A stretch of 64,000 bases of DNA from Begonia masoniana (taxonomy: Eukaryota; Streptophyta; Magnoliopsida; Cucurbitales; Begoniaceae): contig CM039509.1 in the NCBI GenBank assembly GCA_022432975.1, positions 43,806,209 to 43,870,208 on the forward strand, given 5' to 3'. Position numbers and translations under genes: made by a program. This document shows positions 41,998 to 53,994 of this stretch, piece after piece (position 1 is the stretch's first letter; each line of letters starts with the position of its first letter). Below the pieces are notes generated by a model. The model was not told the origin of the DNA. It worked only from the letters and a program-made list of their open reading frames with translations, and ran no database searches.

Positions 41998-44426
41998 TTA
42001 TCTCCTATGACAGGAATCTAAAAATGTCTTCCAAAAGGCATGGACAGCCCAAGAAGGCAATGTGAGGGGAGGATTGAAAAAGGCATCCACTCGAGCTTGA
42101 AGTGAAGCAAGATCAAGAGGTAGAGGTTCCTGATAGATCACCAAGTCCGTACAGGTATTAGCAATGGGAGATGGTGCTGGAGAAGCCACTAGATCCTGAC
42201 TTGGAGAAGGCTCGATTGGAGGAGCAACAGGAGATGGAGGCACTACCAGAGAAGCAATAGGAGATGTATCCATTGGACTGGAGGGCTCGAAGGATGGCTC
42301 CGGTACAGAAAGAGCAGCAGGGGTAGAGAATGCCAGTTCAGACTCCTGTAGATCCAAAGGCATCACTCGAGAATCTGCAACAACCTCAGGTCGAAAAACG
42401 GGAGGGACAAAATCTGCATCACACGGCTCAGAGGAATGCTGAGGAGGTGGAGACCGGGCAGGTTGAAGAGCTGCAATTTGAGACTGAAGAGACTGGAGGG
42501 TCCGAGTAAAAAGTGTATGGTTGAGAGTCATGGTTTGACCCAGTTTAGCTAATTCCACACCAACATCCAGTTTGAGCTGATTGATCTTCTCATCCATCGT
42601 GAGGCCCAAGTCCAATGCAAGCTGGGCTAGCTTACAATCAATAGAAGCTTCAATTAGAGAGGGAAGGGAGCTAAAGGCTGTCCCGAGACTGTCAATGCCG
42701 GACTGCATAAGATTGAACTGCTCTTCAGTCATGACGAAGCGTCTCTGATATGTTTTTGGGGTGGCAGAAAGGGGTGGTGGAGTTGGAACAGATGGTTGGA
42801 CAGGAGGAGACAAGGAGACGGTTTGAGCAGGGGGAATGACTTGAGACACATGTTGAACTGTGGGAGGTAGTAGAAGTGCAGGAGGAGAAGAGTTATCAAC
42901 AGGAGACAGAAAGGCGGAGGCAGGAAGTGGGAGCAGCAACAAAGAGGGTGAAAAACCATGAGCTGAGATTGCAGGCTCATCTATATCATCCTGATCAGAC
43001 TCCTCTGCCAGAATAAGTTTTCTTTTCCCCCTTTGCATAACAGCGGCCTGAGCAGGTTCCTTATTGGCTGCAGGCAGAGGATGCTCAAGTGAGGCAGGTG
43101 GAGACGGAGTTGGTAATGTGGATTGAACTGGAGGACCATGTTTGATTATAGAGGAGATTGCTCGAAACACCGGAGAGATTGAGGGAAGAGCAGGCTGAGA
43201 AGGCAGTAAGAGAGAAGGTGGAGGAGAAGTAGGAGAAGGATTGCTAGGTGCAGAGGGAGCAGAAATAGCCTCAAAGGGATTAGCTGAGGCTAAAGGAGTA
43301 GGTTGACTAGTCCTTGGAGGAGGGGCACGGCGTCTGGGCACTGGTGGAGGAAGTTTAGGCCGAGTGACCCTGGGACTAGGAGGGGAAATATCAAAGGCAG
43401 GGATCTCAGAATCACCACCACCTTCTTGAACAGATGATTCTTCATCCAAACTCACGTCCTTTTTGCCTTTTCTGGCAGCTTTGACCTTAGCAGTCCTCTT
43501 CTTGGACTGATCCAAAACAAAAGTCCCTTGACGATTTCTCTTAATTCCCATCCTGGTCAAAGTGTCTTTGGAGTAATAGCTGGTTGTTTTCAGACAGGTG
43601 GGATCCTCATCCTCTGGAAATTCAACCTTATAATGCTGAAAGATCTTCATCAGAAAAAGGTTATATGGAAAAGAGGTAGATGGGCTTGAAGAAACGCTCT
43701 GAATCATTCGTCTCAAGATAATGTAACCAATGTCAACAGGTTTCTTCATATAGATGGCATACAGAATAACAAGCTCCATGCTGCTAATGTCATCATAATG
43801 ACCACCCTTAGGAAGAACATTGTAGCAGATCATTTGATGGAGAAGTCGAGCTCTAATTGTTAAATGTTTGCTCTTTAAAGGATTGGAATATTGTGCGGAT
43901 CAAGAGCAATTTCTTTTAAGAATTGTTGGCCATCAGAAGTCCTTAGAAGTGGAATTTCATGCCCTATGGAATAAATTTTGGGGTGTTTATCCAAATGGGG
44001 ATAGCCCAAAAGCTCATTGATGGATTGGGAAGTGAGTTCAATGGTTTTTCCATACACATGGCTTGAAATGAGAGAATGGTCAGAGGTATAGCTGAGATTA
44101 GCATAAAACATCCTAATGGCCGAGGGAAAAAAGAACGACTCAACCTCAAACAGCCCTATTAATCCAATATCAGTCAAGGGTGCTATAATGTTTAAAGATA
44201 CTAATTCATCGGGGACCATACCACGACCTGGAATCAATTTCTTGTCCTTAAAATCCCCGTGATACCTGATTTCAGCATCCTCATTTAGGAAGTAGAGTGA
44301 CGGCCAACTATTTGCTCGAGGGAGCACCCGTGCCGGACGAGGATTGGGTTTGGCTTTCTTTTGCGGTGGTCCCGCATCACCTCGAGACGAAGAAGCGAGA
44401 TGATCATGTTCGAAAAACTGGTCCAT
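41998..44426 (-). pseudogene. copia B third ORF (Transposase_32-like, 'envelope-like')
   Basis: The ATG at 44426 opens an N-terminus with a basic patch (KKAKPNPRPARVLPR). The conserved domain follows (LTDIGLIGLFEVESFFFPSA, MFYANLSY, VYGKTIELTSQSINELLGYP). A one-base deletion near 43890 shifts the frame relative to copia A. It then runs open for over 600 codons: GGHYDDISSMELVILYAIY, SFPYNLFLMKIFQHY, a very proline-rich region of about 250 residues, a coiled-coil-like Leu-rich segment (KLAQLALDLGLTMDEKINQ) and a tail ending FLDSCHRR. No signal peptide or membrane helix is evident. Position and domain match Sirevirus third ORFs; function is unknown. Confidence 0.75.
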
Positions 44427-44716
44427 TGGAAAATTTTTGTGAAGATGACCTAGAGGAAGAAAGGGTTGCGACAGAGAGTTTACTGAAAAAGGGCGCGAAA
44501 GATGAAGCGTTGTGGAGAAGAAACCGAGTTTAAAAAAGAGAGAGAACCACGCCCGACATGATGAAAACACACGTGTAATACAGATATTGTCTGATTGAAG
44601 ACACGTGTCGGCAGATTAGAAAATATATCATCCGGTCTGTGGATGATCTACATCTTCCGGTGAATAGAAAAAGGACCGGAGGATGTGTATATTAAAAACA
44701 AAAATAGAAGAGAAAC
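44427..44716 (-). other. Spacer between copia B pol and third ORF
   Basis: 290 bp with no frame in the sense direction. It contains CATCTTCCGGTGAATAG and CCGGAGGATG, which resemble the CCGG part of the LTR modules. I see no clear promoter; how the third ORF is expressed is not evident. Confidence 0.5.
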
Positions 44717-46410
44717 TTAACTTTTCTCATACTTGAGAAGACCTAATCTTATTCTAATACTACAAAAGGTTTTCTCATCCAAAGGTTTTGTAAAAATATC
44801 TGCCAATTGATCTACAGAATTAACAAACTCTAAAGAAATATCACCTTTTTGAACATGATCTCTGATAAAGTGATATCTGACATCTATGTGTTTTGTTCTA
44901 GAGTGCTGAATTGGATTCTTGGAAATATTAATTGCACTGGTGTTATCACACCGAATAGGAATCCTATCATAAAACAGATTGTAATCTTCCAAAGTCTGTT
45001 TCATCCAAAGCATTTGTGCACAACAACTGCCTGCAGCAATATATTCACTCTCAGCAGTTGACAATGCAACAGAGTTCTGTTTCTTAGAATACCAAGACAC
45101 TAGAGATTCTCCTAAGAACTGACAAGTGCCACTTGTGCTTTTCCTATCAATTAGACTACCAGCATAGTCAGAATCAGAATATCCTACCAGATCGAAAGAA
45201 GTACCTTTAGGATACCATAATCCTAAGTTAGGAGTTCCACTTAAATATTTAAAAATTCTTTTGACAGCAGTTAAGTGAGATTCCTTAGGAGCAGCCTGGA
45301 ATCTAGCACAGAGACAAACACTGAAGAGTATATCTGGTCTACTAGCAGTCAAGTATAACAGAGAACCAATCATACCACGATATTTCTTGATATCCACACT
45401 TAAACCATTTTCATCCTTGTCCAATTTAGTAGTGGTACTCATGGGAGTTTTGGAAGATTTGACAGTTTCTAATCCGAATTTCTTAAGGAGTTCCTTAATG
45501 TACTTTTCTTGACAGAAGAAAATTCCATCAGGAGACTGATTAATCTGGAATCCTAAGAAGAACTTTAACTCCCCCATCATACTCATTTCAAATTCACTTT
45601 GCATGAGGGAAGAAAACTCATTACACATGTTGACATTGGTTGATCCAAAAATAATGTCATCGACATATATTTGAACCAGCAGAATGTCCTTATCCTTTTG
45701 CCTGGTAAACAGAGTTGAGTCGGTGTTACCCTTTCTGAAATTCCTTTCCTCAAGGAAATTCCTCAATCTGTCATACCAAGCTCTAGGAGCCTGCTTAAGA
45801 CCATAGAGAGCTTTCATAAGTCTATACACATGATTCGGTTTAGCAAAGTCTTCAAATCCTAGGGGCTGCTCTACATAAACTTCTTCCTGAATATAACCAT
45901 TTAAGAAGGCACTCTTTACATCCATTTGAAAGAGTGTGAAGTTTTTGTAGCAAGCATAGGCTAAGAGCATCCTAATGGATTCTAATCTAGCTACTGGTGC
46001 AAAGGTTTCCTCAAAATCTATTCCTTCTTCTTGATTGTAACCTTTAGCAACTAGCCTAGCCTTATTTCTGACTACGATCCCATTTTCATCCAATTTGTTC
46101 TTGTAAACCCATTTTGTTCCAATAATTGGATGATCCTTAGGCCGTGGAACAAGTTCCCATACCTTGCTCCTTTCAAATTGATTTAGCTCTTCTTGCATAG
46201 CTAAAATCCAGTTTTCATCACTCTCGGCCTCTTCAAACTTCTTAGGTTCTACTTGAGATATAAATGCCACATTGGCACAGAGATTCCTAAGAGAGGATCT
46301 AGTCTTAACTCCTAAAGAAGGATCACCTAAGACCTCATCTATTGGATGATTTCTGACATATTTCCAATCTCTAGGTAAAGTAGGATTTTCATCCTTGACA
46401 GGAATAATAT
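44717..46410 (-). pseudogene. pol: copia B reverse transcriptase-RNase H
   Basis: The frame resumes upstream of 46270 with [17 protein letters not shown] and runs uninterrupted to a stop at 44717. RT motifs are [54 protein letters not shown] and YVDDIIFGS. RNase H has [28 protein letters not shown] and [13 protein letters not shown]. This domain is the best preserved in the window, with no lesion seen over 517 codons. It is followed by a 290-bp spacer and the third ORF. Confidence 0.94.
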
Positions 46411-47825
46411 CTAGAGAAGTTCTAGAGATTTTTCTACTTGAGCAGGATCACTAGGCTTTTCTAAAGAGAGGGAATCTAGTTGATTATCCAAAGAATCATC
46501 CTCATCCACATTGATTGTGGGTTGAGGAGACTCATCAAAGTTAACATGGACAGATTCCTCTACAACTAGAGTTCTCCTATTGAATACTCTATAAGCTTTA
46601 CTGGACAGAGAATAGCCAAGAAAAATTCCAATATCAGATTTGGAATCGAATTTTCCTAAGTTATCCTTAGTATTTAGAATGAAGCACTTACTACCAAAAG
46701 CTCTAAAATACTTGACAGAAGGAGTTTTGCCATTCCAAAGCTCATAGGGAGTTTTCTCAAGAATAGGTCTTATGGAGACCCGATTGAGAACATAGCAGGC
46801 TGTAGCAACAGCTTCAGCCCAGAAGTATTTAGGAAGGGAGTTTTCAATGAGCATAGTCCTAGCTAGCTCCTGGAGAGATCTATTCTTCCTCTCAACAACA
46901 CCATTTTGCTGAGGAGTCCTAGGAGAAGAGAAATTGTGCTCAATTCCATTTTTGAGACACAAGAGTTCAAATCTCTCATTTTCAAATTCTCCACCATGAT
47001 CACTACGAATAGCAACAATGGTGAGTCCCTTTTCATTTTGAACTCTTTTCCTAAAGCTAGAAAAGGTTTCAAAAGTCTCATCCTTAGACTTCAGAAAGTA
47101 TACCCAGGTGAATCTAGAGAAGTCGTCAACAATGACAAAAGCATAGAATTTGCCACCTAGGCTGGCTATATTGGAAGGACCGAAAAGGTCCATGTGAAGG
47201 AGTTGGAGGGGCTTAGAAGTAGAAATAGAATTTTTAGAAGCAAAAGAACTTTTGATCTGCTTGCCCATTTGACAAGCTTCACAGACTCTATCCTTTTCAA
47301 AGGATATCTTAGGGATTCCCCTAACTAAATTCTCCCTAGTGATCTTAGCTAAAGTATCCATCCCTACATGACCTAATCTCCTATGCCAAATCCAAGAATC
47401 ATGGGAAGAATTAACAGCAAAGCATTTTTCGTTCACATGCTCAATAACATCCATGTCAATAATATAGATATTTTCTTTCCTATAGCCAGTGAACAGAGTT
47501 TTGTCATTAGATGCATCTTTAATTACACATGAGTTTGATTTAAAGATCACCTTATAACCTTTATCACATAACTTGCTAATACTAAGGAGATTATGCTTTA
47601 AACCTTCAACTAATAGAACATTTTCAATAGTAGGATAAAAACTGTTACCTATATTGCCGATGCCAACAATTTTGCCCTTTTGGTTTCCACCAAAAGTGAC
47701 ACTCCCTTTCTTTTTGTTGACAGCAGCAAACATGGTTGAGTCTCCTGTCATATGCCTCGAACATCCACTGTCGAGGTACCACTGGTTCTTTCCAGGAGAG
47801 CACTCAACCTGCAAGACAGAATTCA
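46411..47825 (-). pseudogene. pol: copia B protease and integrase
   Basis: In a new frame after the shift at 47825, protease shows WYLDSGCSRHMTGD (active-site DSG). The GAG-pre-integrase HHCC zinc region is WHRRLGHVGMDTLA...CEACQMGKQ. The integrase core has the three acidic residues in LHMDLFGP, RSDHGGEFEN and TPQQNGVVERKN. The C-terminus has the copia-typical KTPYELWNGKTPSVKYFRAF and LGYS.SKAYRVFN. A frameshift near 46412 separates it from RT. No ATG begins this frame, so it must have been read as part of gag-pol before the shift arose. Confidence 0.94.
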
Positions 47826-49412
47826 ATTGGTCTTCTTAGGTACCCAAATCTTTTGGGTCCTAGTGTTAGTCTTGGTTCCTTTAGGAACCCACTGTAACTT
47901 GCTACCTAGTTTCATACTGTTTGTTTTTAAAGGACATATGAAGGACTTATGTCCTACTTCATTACATGTATGGCAAGTAGCCGGTTTGACAAAGAAATTC
48001 TTAAAAACTTTTCTCTTATTGAACTTGTCATAGCCTAAACCTGCTTTATCATGAGTAGCTCTATGATTCCCTATTAATAAAGTTAAGTTCTTGCTACCAT
48101 TTGAGAACCATAGAACAAGTTTATTCAAAGACTCATTTTTCTTTTTAAGTTCAATAATTTCCTTCTCATGCAGGTCTACTTCTTTAGTATGCTTTTCCAA
48201 TAAATCTGTATTATCCTTTTTCATCAGATTGTATTTAGTTTTCAGCATCCCAAACTGTTTAACTAAGTCATTAAAAGCATCAATTAGTTCATCTTCTTCA
48301 TTATCACTATCGTTATCACTTAAAATATTTGAAGAAGAAGTACTAACCTTTTCCTCGTGTGCCATGAAACACAGATTTGCAACTTCCTCATCTTCTGAAG
48401 AGGAGGTGTCACCTTCACTGTCATCCCAAGTGGCCTTCATAGCCTTCTTCTTGAACTTCTTGGGATACTTCTTTGTCTGTGGACAGTCTGCCTTCATATG
48501 GCCCGGCTTTCCACATCCAAAGCAGGTGATTTCCTTGTCCTTTTGAGACTTCTCACCCTTTGGAAATCTTTTTCCCTGCATCCTTTTCCGTTGCAGGAAT
48601 CTACTGAATCTCCTAGTGATGAGAGCTATATCCTCATCCTCTTCTTCTTCTTCTTCTTCCTAAGACAGATCTTGTTTACTTGAGGAGGCTTTCATTGCAA
48701 TATCTTTTCTTTTTGAAGCCTCTCTCTCCTTGAGATCTTCCTTCTCGTTTGACCTCATCGTGATCTCATGAGTCATGAGAGATCCAAGGAGTTCCTCAAG
48801 TTTTAGAATCTTGAGATCCTTTGCTTCCTGTATGGCAGTCACCTTTGGCTGCCAGCTTCGTGGAAGACACCTAAGAATCTTCCTGACCTGTTCTTCACAA
48901 GAATATGATTTACCAAGAGCTTTTAAGCCATTGGTAATGTTAGTAAACCTTGTAAACATAGAGGATATAGATTCATCTTTTGGCATAGAAAATAACTCAT
49001 ACTCATGTACTAGCATATTCAATTTACTCTCTTTTACCTGATTTGTTCCCTCGTGGGTAACCTCTAATAAGTGCCAAATTTCTTGGGCACTTTCACACCC
49101 TTGTACCCTATTAAATTCATCTCTATTTAAGGCACAATACAGGGTGTTAATCGCCTTAGCATTAAGGCTCAGATTTCTCTTATCTGACTCAGTTAGATCA
49201 GTGGAAATCTTAGGGACACTTTGGCCATCTACAGTATTCATGGGTTTAAATGGACCATATTCAATAATGTTCCATAGCTCATAGTCCATGGCTTGAATGA
49301 ATATCTTCATTCTTGCTTTCCAGTAAACATAATCACTCCCATCAAAGAAGGGAGGCCTATTTGTAGCTTGACCTTCTCCGTGTGTGGAGTTAGTGTTGAA
49401 TGTCATTGCCAT
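47823..49412 (-). pseudogene. gag: copia B gag
   Basis: The first proper ATG is at 49412 (MAMTFNTNSTHGEG). The copia gag (UBN2-like) body has PPFFDGSDYVYWKARMKIFI, EIWHLLEVTHEGT and ILRCLPRSWQPKVTAI. A single TAG at 48660-48662 interrupts a Glu-rich stretch. The same frame continues to a CCHC knuckle (CFGCGKPGHMKADC) for RNA binding, an acidic Ser/Asp segment, a Lys/Glu-rich coiled-coil segment and a second CCHC (CHTCNEVGHKSFIC). The frame ends at 47823 just before protease, by a one-base shift. Confidence 0.92.
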
Positions 49413-49463
49413 TGTAAATATATCACACAATGATTACAAGACAGCTTAGACAATGATAACCTT

Positions 49464-49475
49464 GCTCTGATACCA
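49464..49475 (-). other. Primer-binding site of copia B
   Basis: Minus-strand TGGTATCAGAGC is a perfect 12-base match to the initiator-methionine tRNA 3' end, two bases inside the LTR (49478). Confidence 0.92.
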
Positions 49476-49477
49476 AT

Positions 49478-50878
49478 TGTAGGATCGGTATTGTCTAAGA
49501 GGGGGGTGAATTAGACTTTTTAATTTTAATTACGAGTCACCCTAATTTCTCCCTTGATTAAACTATTAGTTTTAACACAAGTAATCAAATTATGTAAACA
49601 GAGAGAAAGAGAAATACGACACCAGTATTTTTACTGTGGTTCGGCCAAACTGCCTACGTCCACGCTCCAAGCTCACTCCTTGAAGATCCTTACCCTTCTC
49701 CTCACGAGGAAAACACAGATCGGGATTCCGGGCTCCGATCAACTGCCTTTACAGATCTGGATTGAACTTCACGGGCGTCAATCCACTGTCTTTTACAAAT
49801 GATTTGAGTTTGTAAAATTAAGTGCAGACTACACTCTCACAGTAATTGAATCTCCAGTTAGGATTGAGAGATGTAGAGAAAATACAGAGTGTTATCACTT
49901 TCGCAGCTTAGGGCTCAGTATTCAAATTTGCAAAAGTTGTTCCTTCGTGCTCTAAGCTCGACTTAAATACTCTGTCTTCAAATCGGCTTGGCTTCAATGC
50001 TCCTTATCCAATAATAGAAGTTTAGTTACCGTTGGAGCAGTTTTCGTACAAGTTCAGGTAGCCGTTGCCGATTGTAGTTGTAAGTCGTCGTCGCCATAAG
50101 TGTTCGAAGTTAAAGCTTAAAAACGACGTCACTGTAGCTTCGCGGTTTATTTGAATTCTGGCGGAAGACAAAGCTGAGTTAGTCTTGAGCCGCCATCGGA
50201 TGATGAAGCTTTAAACACTTGAACCGGCATCAGATGATGAAGCTTGAAGCACTTGAACCGGCACTGGATGATTAAATCTTAGACGTCTTCCGCCTTTGTC
50301 GTTTAGTGACCGGAAGAGGATTTCGTTGAAGTCATCTGCCTTGTCGTTTAGCGAGCGTAGGACTTCATCGTGTTAGCTCATCCGCCTTGTCGTTTAGTGA
50401 CCGGAAGAGTAATTTGGTTTACTCATCCGCCTTTGTCGTTTAGTGACTTACTCATCCGCCTTTGTCGTTTAGTGGCCGGAAGAGTAATTTGGTTTACTCA
50501 TCCGCCTTTGTCGTCTAGTGACCGGTGGACTGATTCTTGTATACGACTTCGCTCTTGTCGTTTTGTGACCGGTGGATTGATTTTTGTAAACGACTCCGCT
50601 CTTGTCGTTTTGTGACCGGTGGATTGATTTTTGTAAACGACTCCGCTCTTGTCGTTTTGTGACCGGTGGATTGCTTATATTGTTTAACACATTTCAGCCC
50701 TGTACACTTAATCACATGCATTAAAAACTAAAATACCCTTACCAAGGGCATTTCCAACATATTAAAATCATATGCATAATTTATAATTCTTATTCAATAA
50801 ACATAATCAAAATACCAAGCTAATCATATAAACACATCATCAAAAACAATTTAGACTTAAACATCATTTAAGTCAACA
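49478..50878 (-). repeat. copia B right LTR (5' LTR), 1401 bp
   Basis: Same ends as the left copy, nearly identical sequence. The module array (about 50280-50680) has an extra TTGTCGTTTTGTGACCGG unit and a partly deleted one (GTTTAGTGACTTACTC near 50440). Confidence 0.96.
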
Positions 50879-51579
50879 GTCTCACCATGTTGTTTGATAG
50901 TGACAAGGCAAATGATTTAGTGAGACAAGTAGAAAATGTGATGGAAAGATTATATCTCCATTATAAATCTGATTTGAATTTTGATACTTCAGAAGACAAT
51001 TCTAGTATGATGGTTGGAACGACTTCTACCGTAACGAGACAAAGTAGTACTTTGACCGACAATAAGGTGCATGAGATATTTTTTAATAATCAAGGTGAGG
51101 ATGGTGATTCAATTAATCAGACTTAAGTTCATCAATATTTATCTGAAAGATTAACAAAGTTTTCAGATAAAATTGATATTCTAGCATGGTGGAAAGTAAA
51201 TTCCTTGAAATTTTCACTATTGAGTAAAATAGAAAGGGATGTATTGGTTATCCCCATTTCAACAGTTGCTTCGGAATCAGCTTTTAGTAACAGAGGATGT
51301 GTGCTAAATTCATTTTATAGTTCTTTGTCCCCAAAGACTGTCGAAGCACTTATTTGCACTCAAAGTTGGATTCGGACAGCAAAACATCAATTTACCAACT
51401 TTAATTCTTCAGTGGCAAATATTGGTGAAATTGAACAAGGTATGTACTGTTTTATATCTTTATTTTCTTTTCGTTTCATACTTCTAATTCATTTTGTCTA
51501 ATTGATTTATCAACTATATTTTGTAGATTTCGCATCAACTAATGGAGATGAAGATATTCTTCCAATATTGGTGGAATAG
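50879..51579 (+). pseudogene. hAT transposase, 3' part with dimerisation domain
   Basis: This resumes the frame left at 40334 once copia B and one GTCTC copy are ignored. A stop at 51124-51126 breaks it, then the hAT C-terminal dimerisation domain follows (ILAWWKVN, then PISTVASESAFSNRGCVLN and LSPKTVEALICTQSW). The usual motif is S.ESAFS..G..., seen here. A small intron (51440-51526) precedes the last exon, ending DILPILVE and stop at 51577-51579. Dimerisation through this domain is needed by hAT transposases. Confidence 0.9.
51440..51526 (+). other. Intron before last hAT exon
   Basis: CAAG|GTATGTACTG to ATTTTGTAG|ATTTCGC, 87 nt, T-rich. Joining the flanks keeps the frame (IEQ then DFASTNGDEDI) to an acidic C-terminus, common in plant hAT transposases. 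Confidence 0.65.
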
Positions 51580-52138
51580 TTGAAGGCTTGGAGCGAATAT
51601 TTTGTTCGATACTCTGTTTCTCTGTCGTGGCCGTTGATAACTTGATATTATTACTTTTGTTATGATATTACTTTTATTTCCTTACTTTGGTATGTTATAT
51701 TATTTTAGTTCCAATATTATTGTTGCTCAGTTTGTTACGAAGTTAAAATTCCAGTAGTTTACACAATAGCATATGTGAATGTGGTAGGGTGGTTAATGTT
51801 ATTTATTTATTTCTTTTTTACTGCCTTCACATTTTCACCACTGCCTTCACAGATATTTACTATCCTGGTGTATACAAATCGCAATAAGAAACGGAGAGAG
51901 AGATAGATGTAAAGAAGATTGGCAGACGAAGATAGAAATCACAGGACTTGGAATTTTAACCATGAGAGTTTCATTACTTTCTCCTTGTCACGTTTTAAAT
52001 CCACTCTTTGTGTCACATTTCTAGTCATTTCCACTACTTTTCATCTGGACTAAGTAATATGATTATAATTTACTGATATATACTTTAAATAAACTCTACT
52101 GGAATTACAAGTTCATACTTTTGGAAAATAGGTTGTGG
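51580..52138. other. 3' untranslated part of hAT element
   Basis: AT-rich sequence between the transposase stop and the subterminal CCGAACC repeats, with a duplicated CACTGCCTTCACA (about 51822-51850). No frame or RNA gene is recognised. Confidence 0.5.
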
Positions 52139-52247
52139 AACCGAAACCAAACCGGAACCTGAACCAGAACCGAAACTTTCGGTTCGGTTCCAGTTCGATT
52201 TCGATCAGTTAAAAGACCGATTCGGTTCGGTTAATTCGTGTTTTGCT
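52139..52247. repeat. Right subterminal repeats of the hAT element
   Basis: Alternating ACCGAAACC and CGGTTCGG words ending GTTTTGC mirror the left end (GCAAAACTGAACCGAAAC). The terminal CACACCCCTA expected after GTTTTGC is absent; the sequence is TTGCTTTTTTATGC instead. Confidence 0.7.
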
Positions 52248-52867
52248 TGCTTTTTTATGCAACGATGTCAATATTCCTTTTCTTGATACTATGTTTTCTG
52301 TGTGTCACTATAACCAGAGGTCATTAGTCCTACTTTTGAACTACTATTGTGGCGATCCGGAGTTGATTCCATCTATTGACGTTGGTTCTCACAACAAGTT
52401 GGTTGAGTTTGCATCATTTTGGTAACAATACTGACATCCAATTGGGTTCTTTATCGTCTAGTGCGTCCATCCTTTTTATTCAATTTCCCTCTTGTTGTTG
52501 ATCCATAATTTCATATCTTGTTCTCGCTGCCCATTTCTAGTTTTAAAAAACAAGAAAAAGAAAGAAAGAAAGAAGAAAGCAGAAACAAGAAATAAGAAAA
52601 AAAAAAAAAAAACGAGAAAGAAAAAGGAAAAAGAATTTCTTATTCTGTTATCATCTATATTTTTTTTTGTTTTCAAATCCGTGGATCAATTTTATGTGAC
52701 CATATTCTTCCATTCCTTCTTTATTTTGCATTCCTTCCATGCTTTTCATCTTCACTAAGAATCATAATTTAATGTGTTGTTTTTCATTGGTTTTGCTTCG
52801 ATATTTACCTTACTTAGTTTGTCTCAAGAACTTTGGGAGGAAAGTGATGGAAAAAGTCAAAGTTGGT
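52248..52867. other. Unassigned sequence before gap
   Basis: A 60-codon frame (52243-52425) matches nothing I know. A purine tract of A and G (about 52541-52640) follows. No feature can be supported in the rest. Confidence 0.4.
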
Positions 52868-52967
52868 NNNNNNNNNNNNNNNNNNNNNNNNNNNNNNNNN
52901 NNNNNNNNNNNNNNNNNNNNNNNNNNNNNNNNNNNNNNNNNNNNNNNNNNNNNNNNNNNNNNNNNNN
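52868..52967. other. Assembly gap (100 N)
   Basis: Exactly 100 undetermined bases; true length unknown. It separates the hAT/copia B block from the following solo LTR. Confidence 0.98.
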
Positions 52968-53278
52968 TTGTGTTTTTTATTAGGCCAGGAGTCGGCTATG
53001 CATGATCAATGCAGTAATTACAGACCGTGATAGGAAGTGTCACGACCCTAATACTGTACCCAATTTCCCGTACATATATATATATATTTTATCCTTATAC
53101 ATTAAATAAACTCTACGCAGAATTTAAACCAAAATCGGAATTGAAATCTAACTTTAAACCATTTAAAACAAAACCCAGTTTAATTAAATAAAACCAAAAA
53201 CCATTAAGGAAAACAATTAAAATAAAACTAAAACAAGTGGGAGGGCAAAACTGTCAAAGCCGATACAAACAGGGAGGG

Positions 53279-53410
53279 GCGATCGATCTCCAAATACAGG
53301 AGATCGATCGCTGATGCACCAAACAGTAGGGGCGATCAGTCGCCCCTCTGTGCCAGCGATCGGTCGCTGCATCAAAACAAGGAGGGGCGATCAGTCGCCC
53401 CTCACCTCCC
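53279..53410. repeat. GCGATCGATC / GGGGCGATCAGTCGCCCC modules
   Basis: Four to five palindromic copies within 130 bp, for example GGAGATCGATCGCTG and twice GGGGCGATCAGTCGCCCC. The same core recurs in the Athila LTR (56740-57094) and the solo LTR at 62716 (63453-63565). Confidence 0.88.
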
Positions 53411-53994
53411 GCACCCAGTCGCCACTCTTCATTCCTCTTTCTCTACTCTTAACTTTTCATTTCACATGCTCTCTGGAATTCGAAATTCCAGAGAGCAAAA
53501 CACAATGTTTCTTTCACATTCCCTGCACACCACACACTTACCATTTTCCATATAAACTCTAGCATAATATCACTCGTTTCCTAAAATTACACAACCGATA
53601 CACATGTTAAACTTTCGGGAAAACGATTTGCATGGATACGTTTGAAAACCGAGTACATCCACCTGTTTTAAATCATCATCAATTCATAAAAATCTACATA
53701 AAACCTTAACCAAAACGTTTTACAAACAGTTTTACCAAAAACATTGAACTATCAACATATAAACCTATCAACTATCCAGTTCCCAAACATCCTAAAATGT
53801 TCTAACTGTACAATTACTTTTTCTAATATACTATCAGCCCAAAACATCCCAAAAAAACCTCAAAACCTATACATACATCCCCACGGGTCAGGTAAGCGTC
53901 GACTGCGCCAGCACACCACCGCAACCATCCTTCGTCAACTGGACTCATGCCTCAGGAGGAGGAATCTCATCCTCACCTGTTTCCTCGTAATTAC

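Larger units (their letters stand above)
40335..50878 (-). mobile_element. copia B: near-complete Sirevirus (Ty1/copia), 10.5 kb
   Basis: LTRs lie at 40335-41696 and 49478-50878, with target duplication GTCTC at 40330-40334 and 50879-50883. On the minus strand the order is primer site, gag with zinc knuckles, protease, integrase, RT, RNase H, a 290-bp spacer, a third ORF of about 810 codons, polypurine tract and LTR. This order and the third ORF define Sireviruses. Lesions are few: one stop in gag, frameshifts at about 47825 and 46412, and one in the third ORF near 43890. It is inserted in the hAT transposase. Confidence 0.97.
37967..52247 (+). mobile_element. hAT transposon, split by copia B
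   Basis: The left end TAGGGGTGTGCAAAAC followed by CCGAACCGAA-type subterminal repeats is typical of plant hAT (Ac-like) elements. The right subterminal region (about 52139-52247) has the inverted counterpart ending ...GTTTTGC but lacks the final CACACCCCTA, so the right terminus is lost or diverged and no 8-bp duplication can be shown. Between are a BED zinc finger, hAT transposase and C-terminal dimerisation domain. Copia B is inserted at 40335. Confidence 0.8.

Noticed and set aside
52243..52425. 60-codon frame next to the hAT right end as a possible host exon
   Set aside because: No recognisable domain, splice sites or neighbouring exons; length is within chance expectation.
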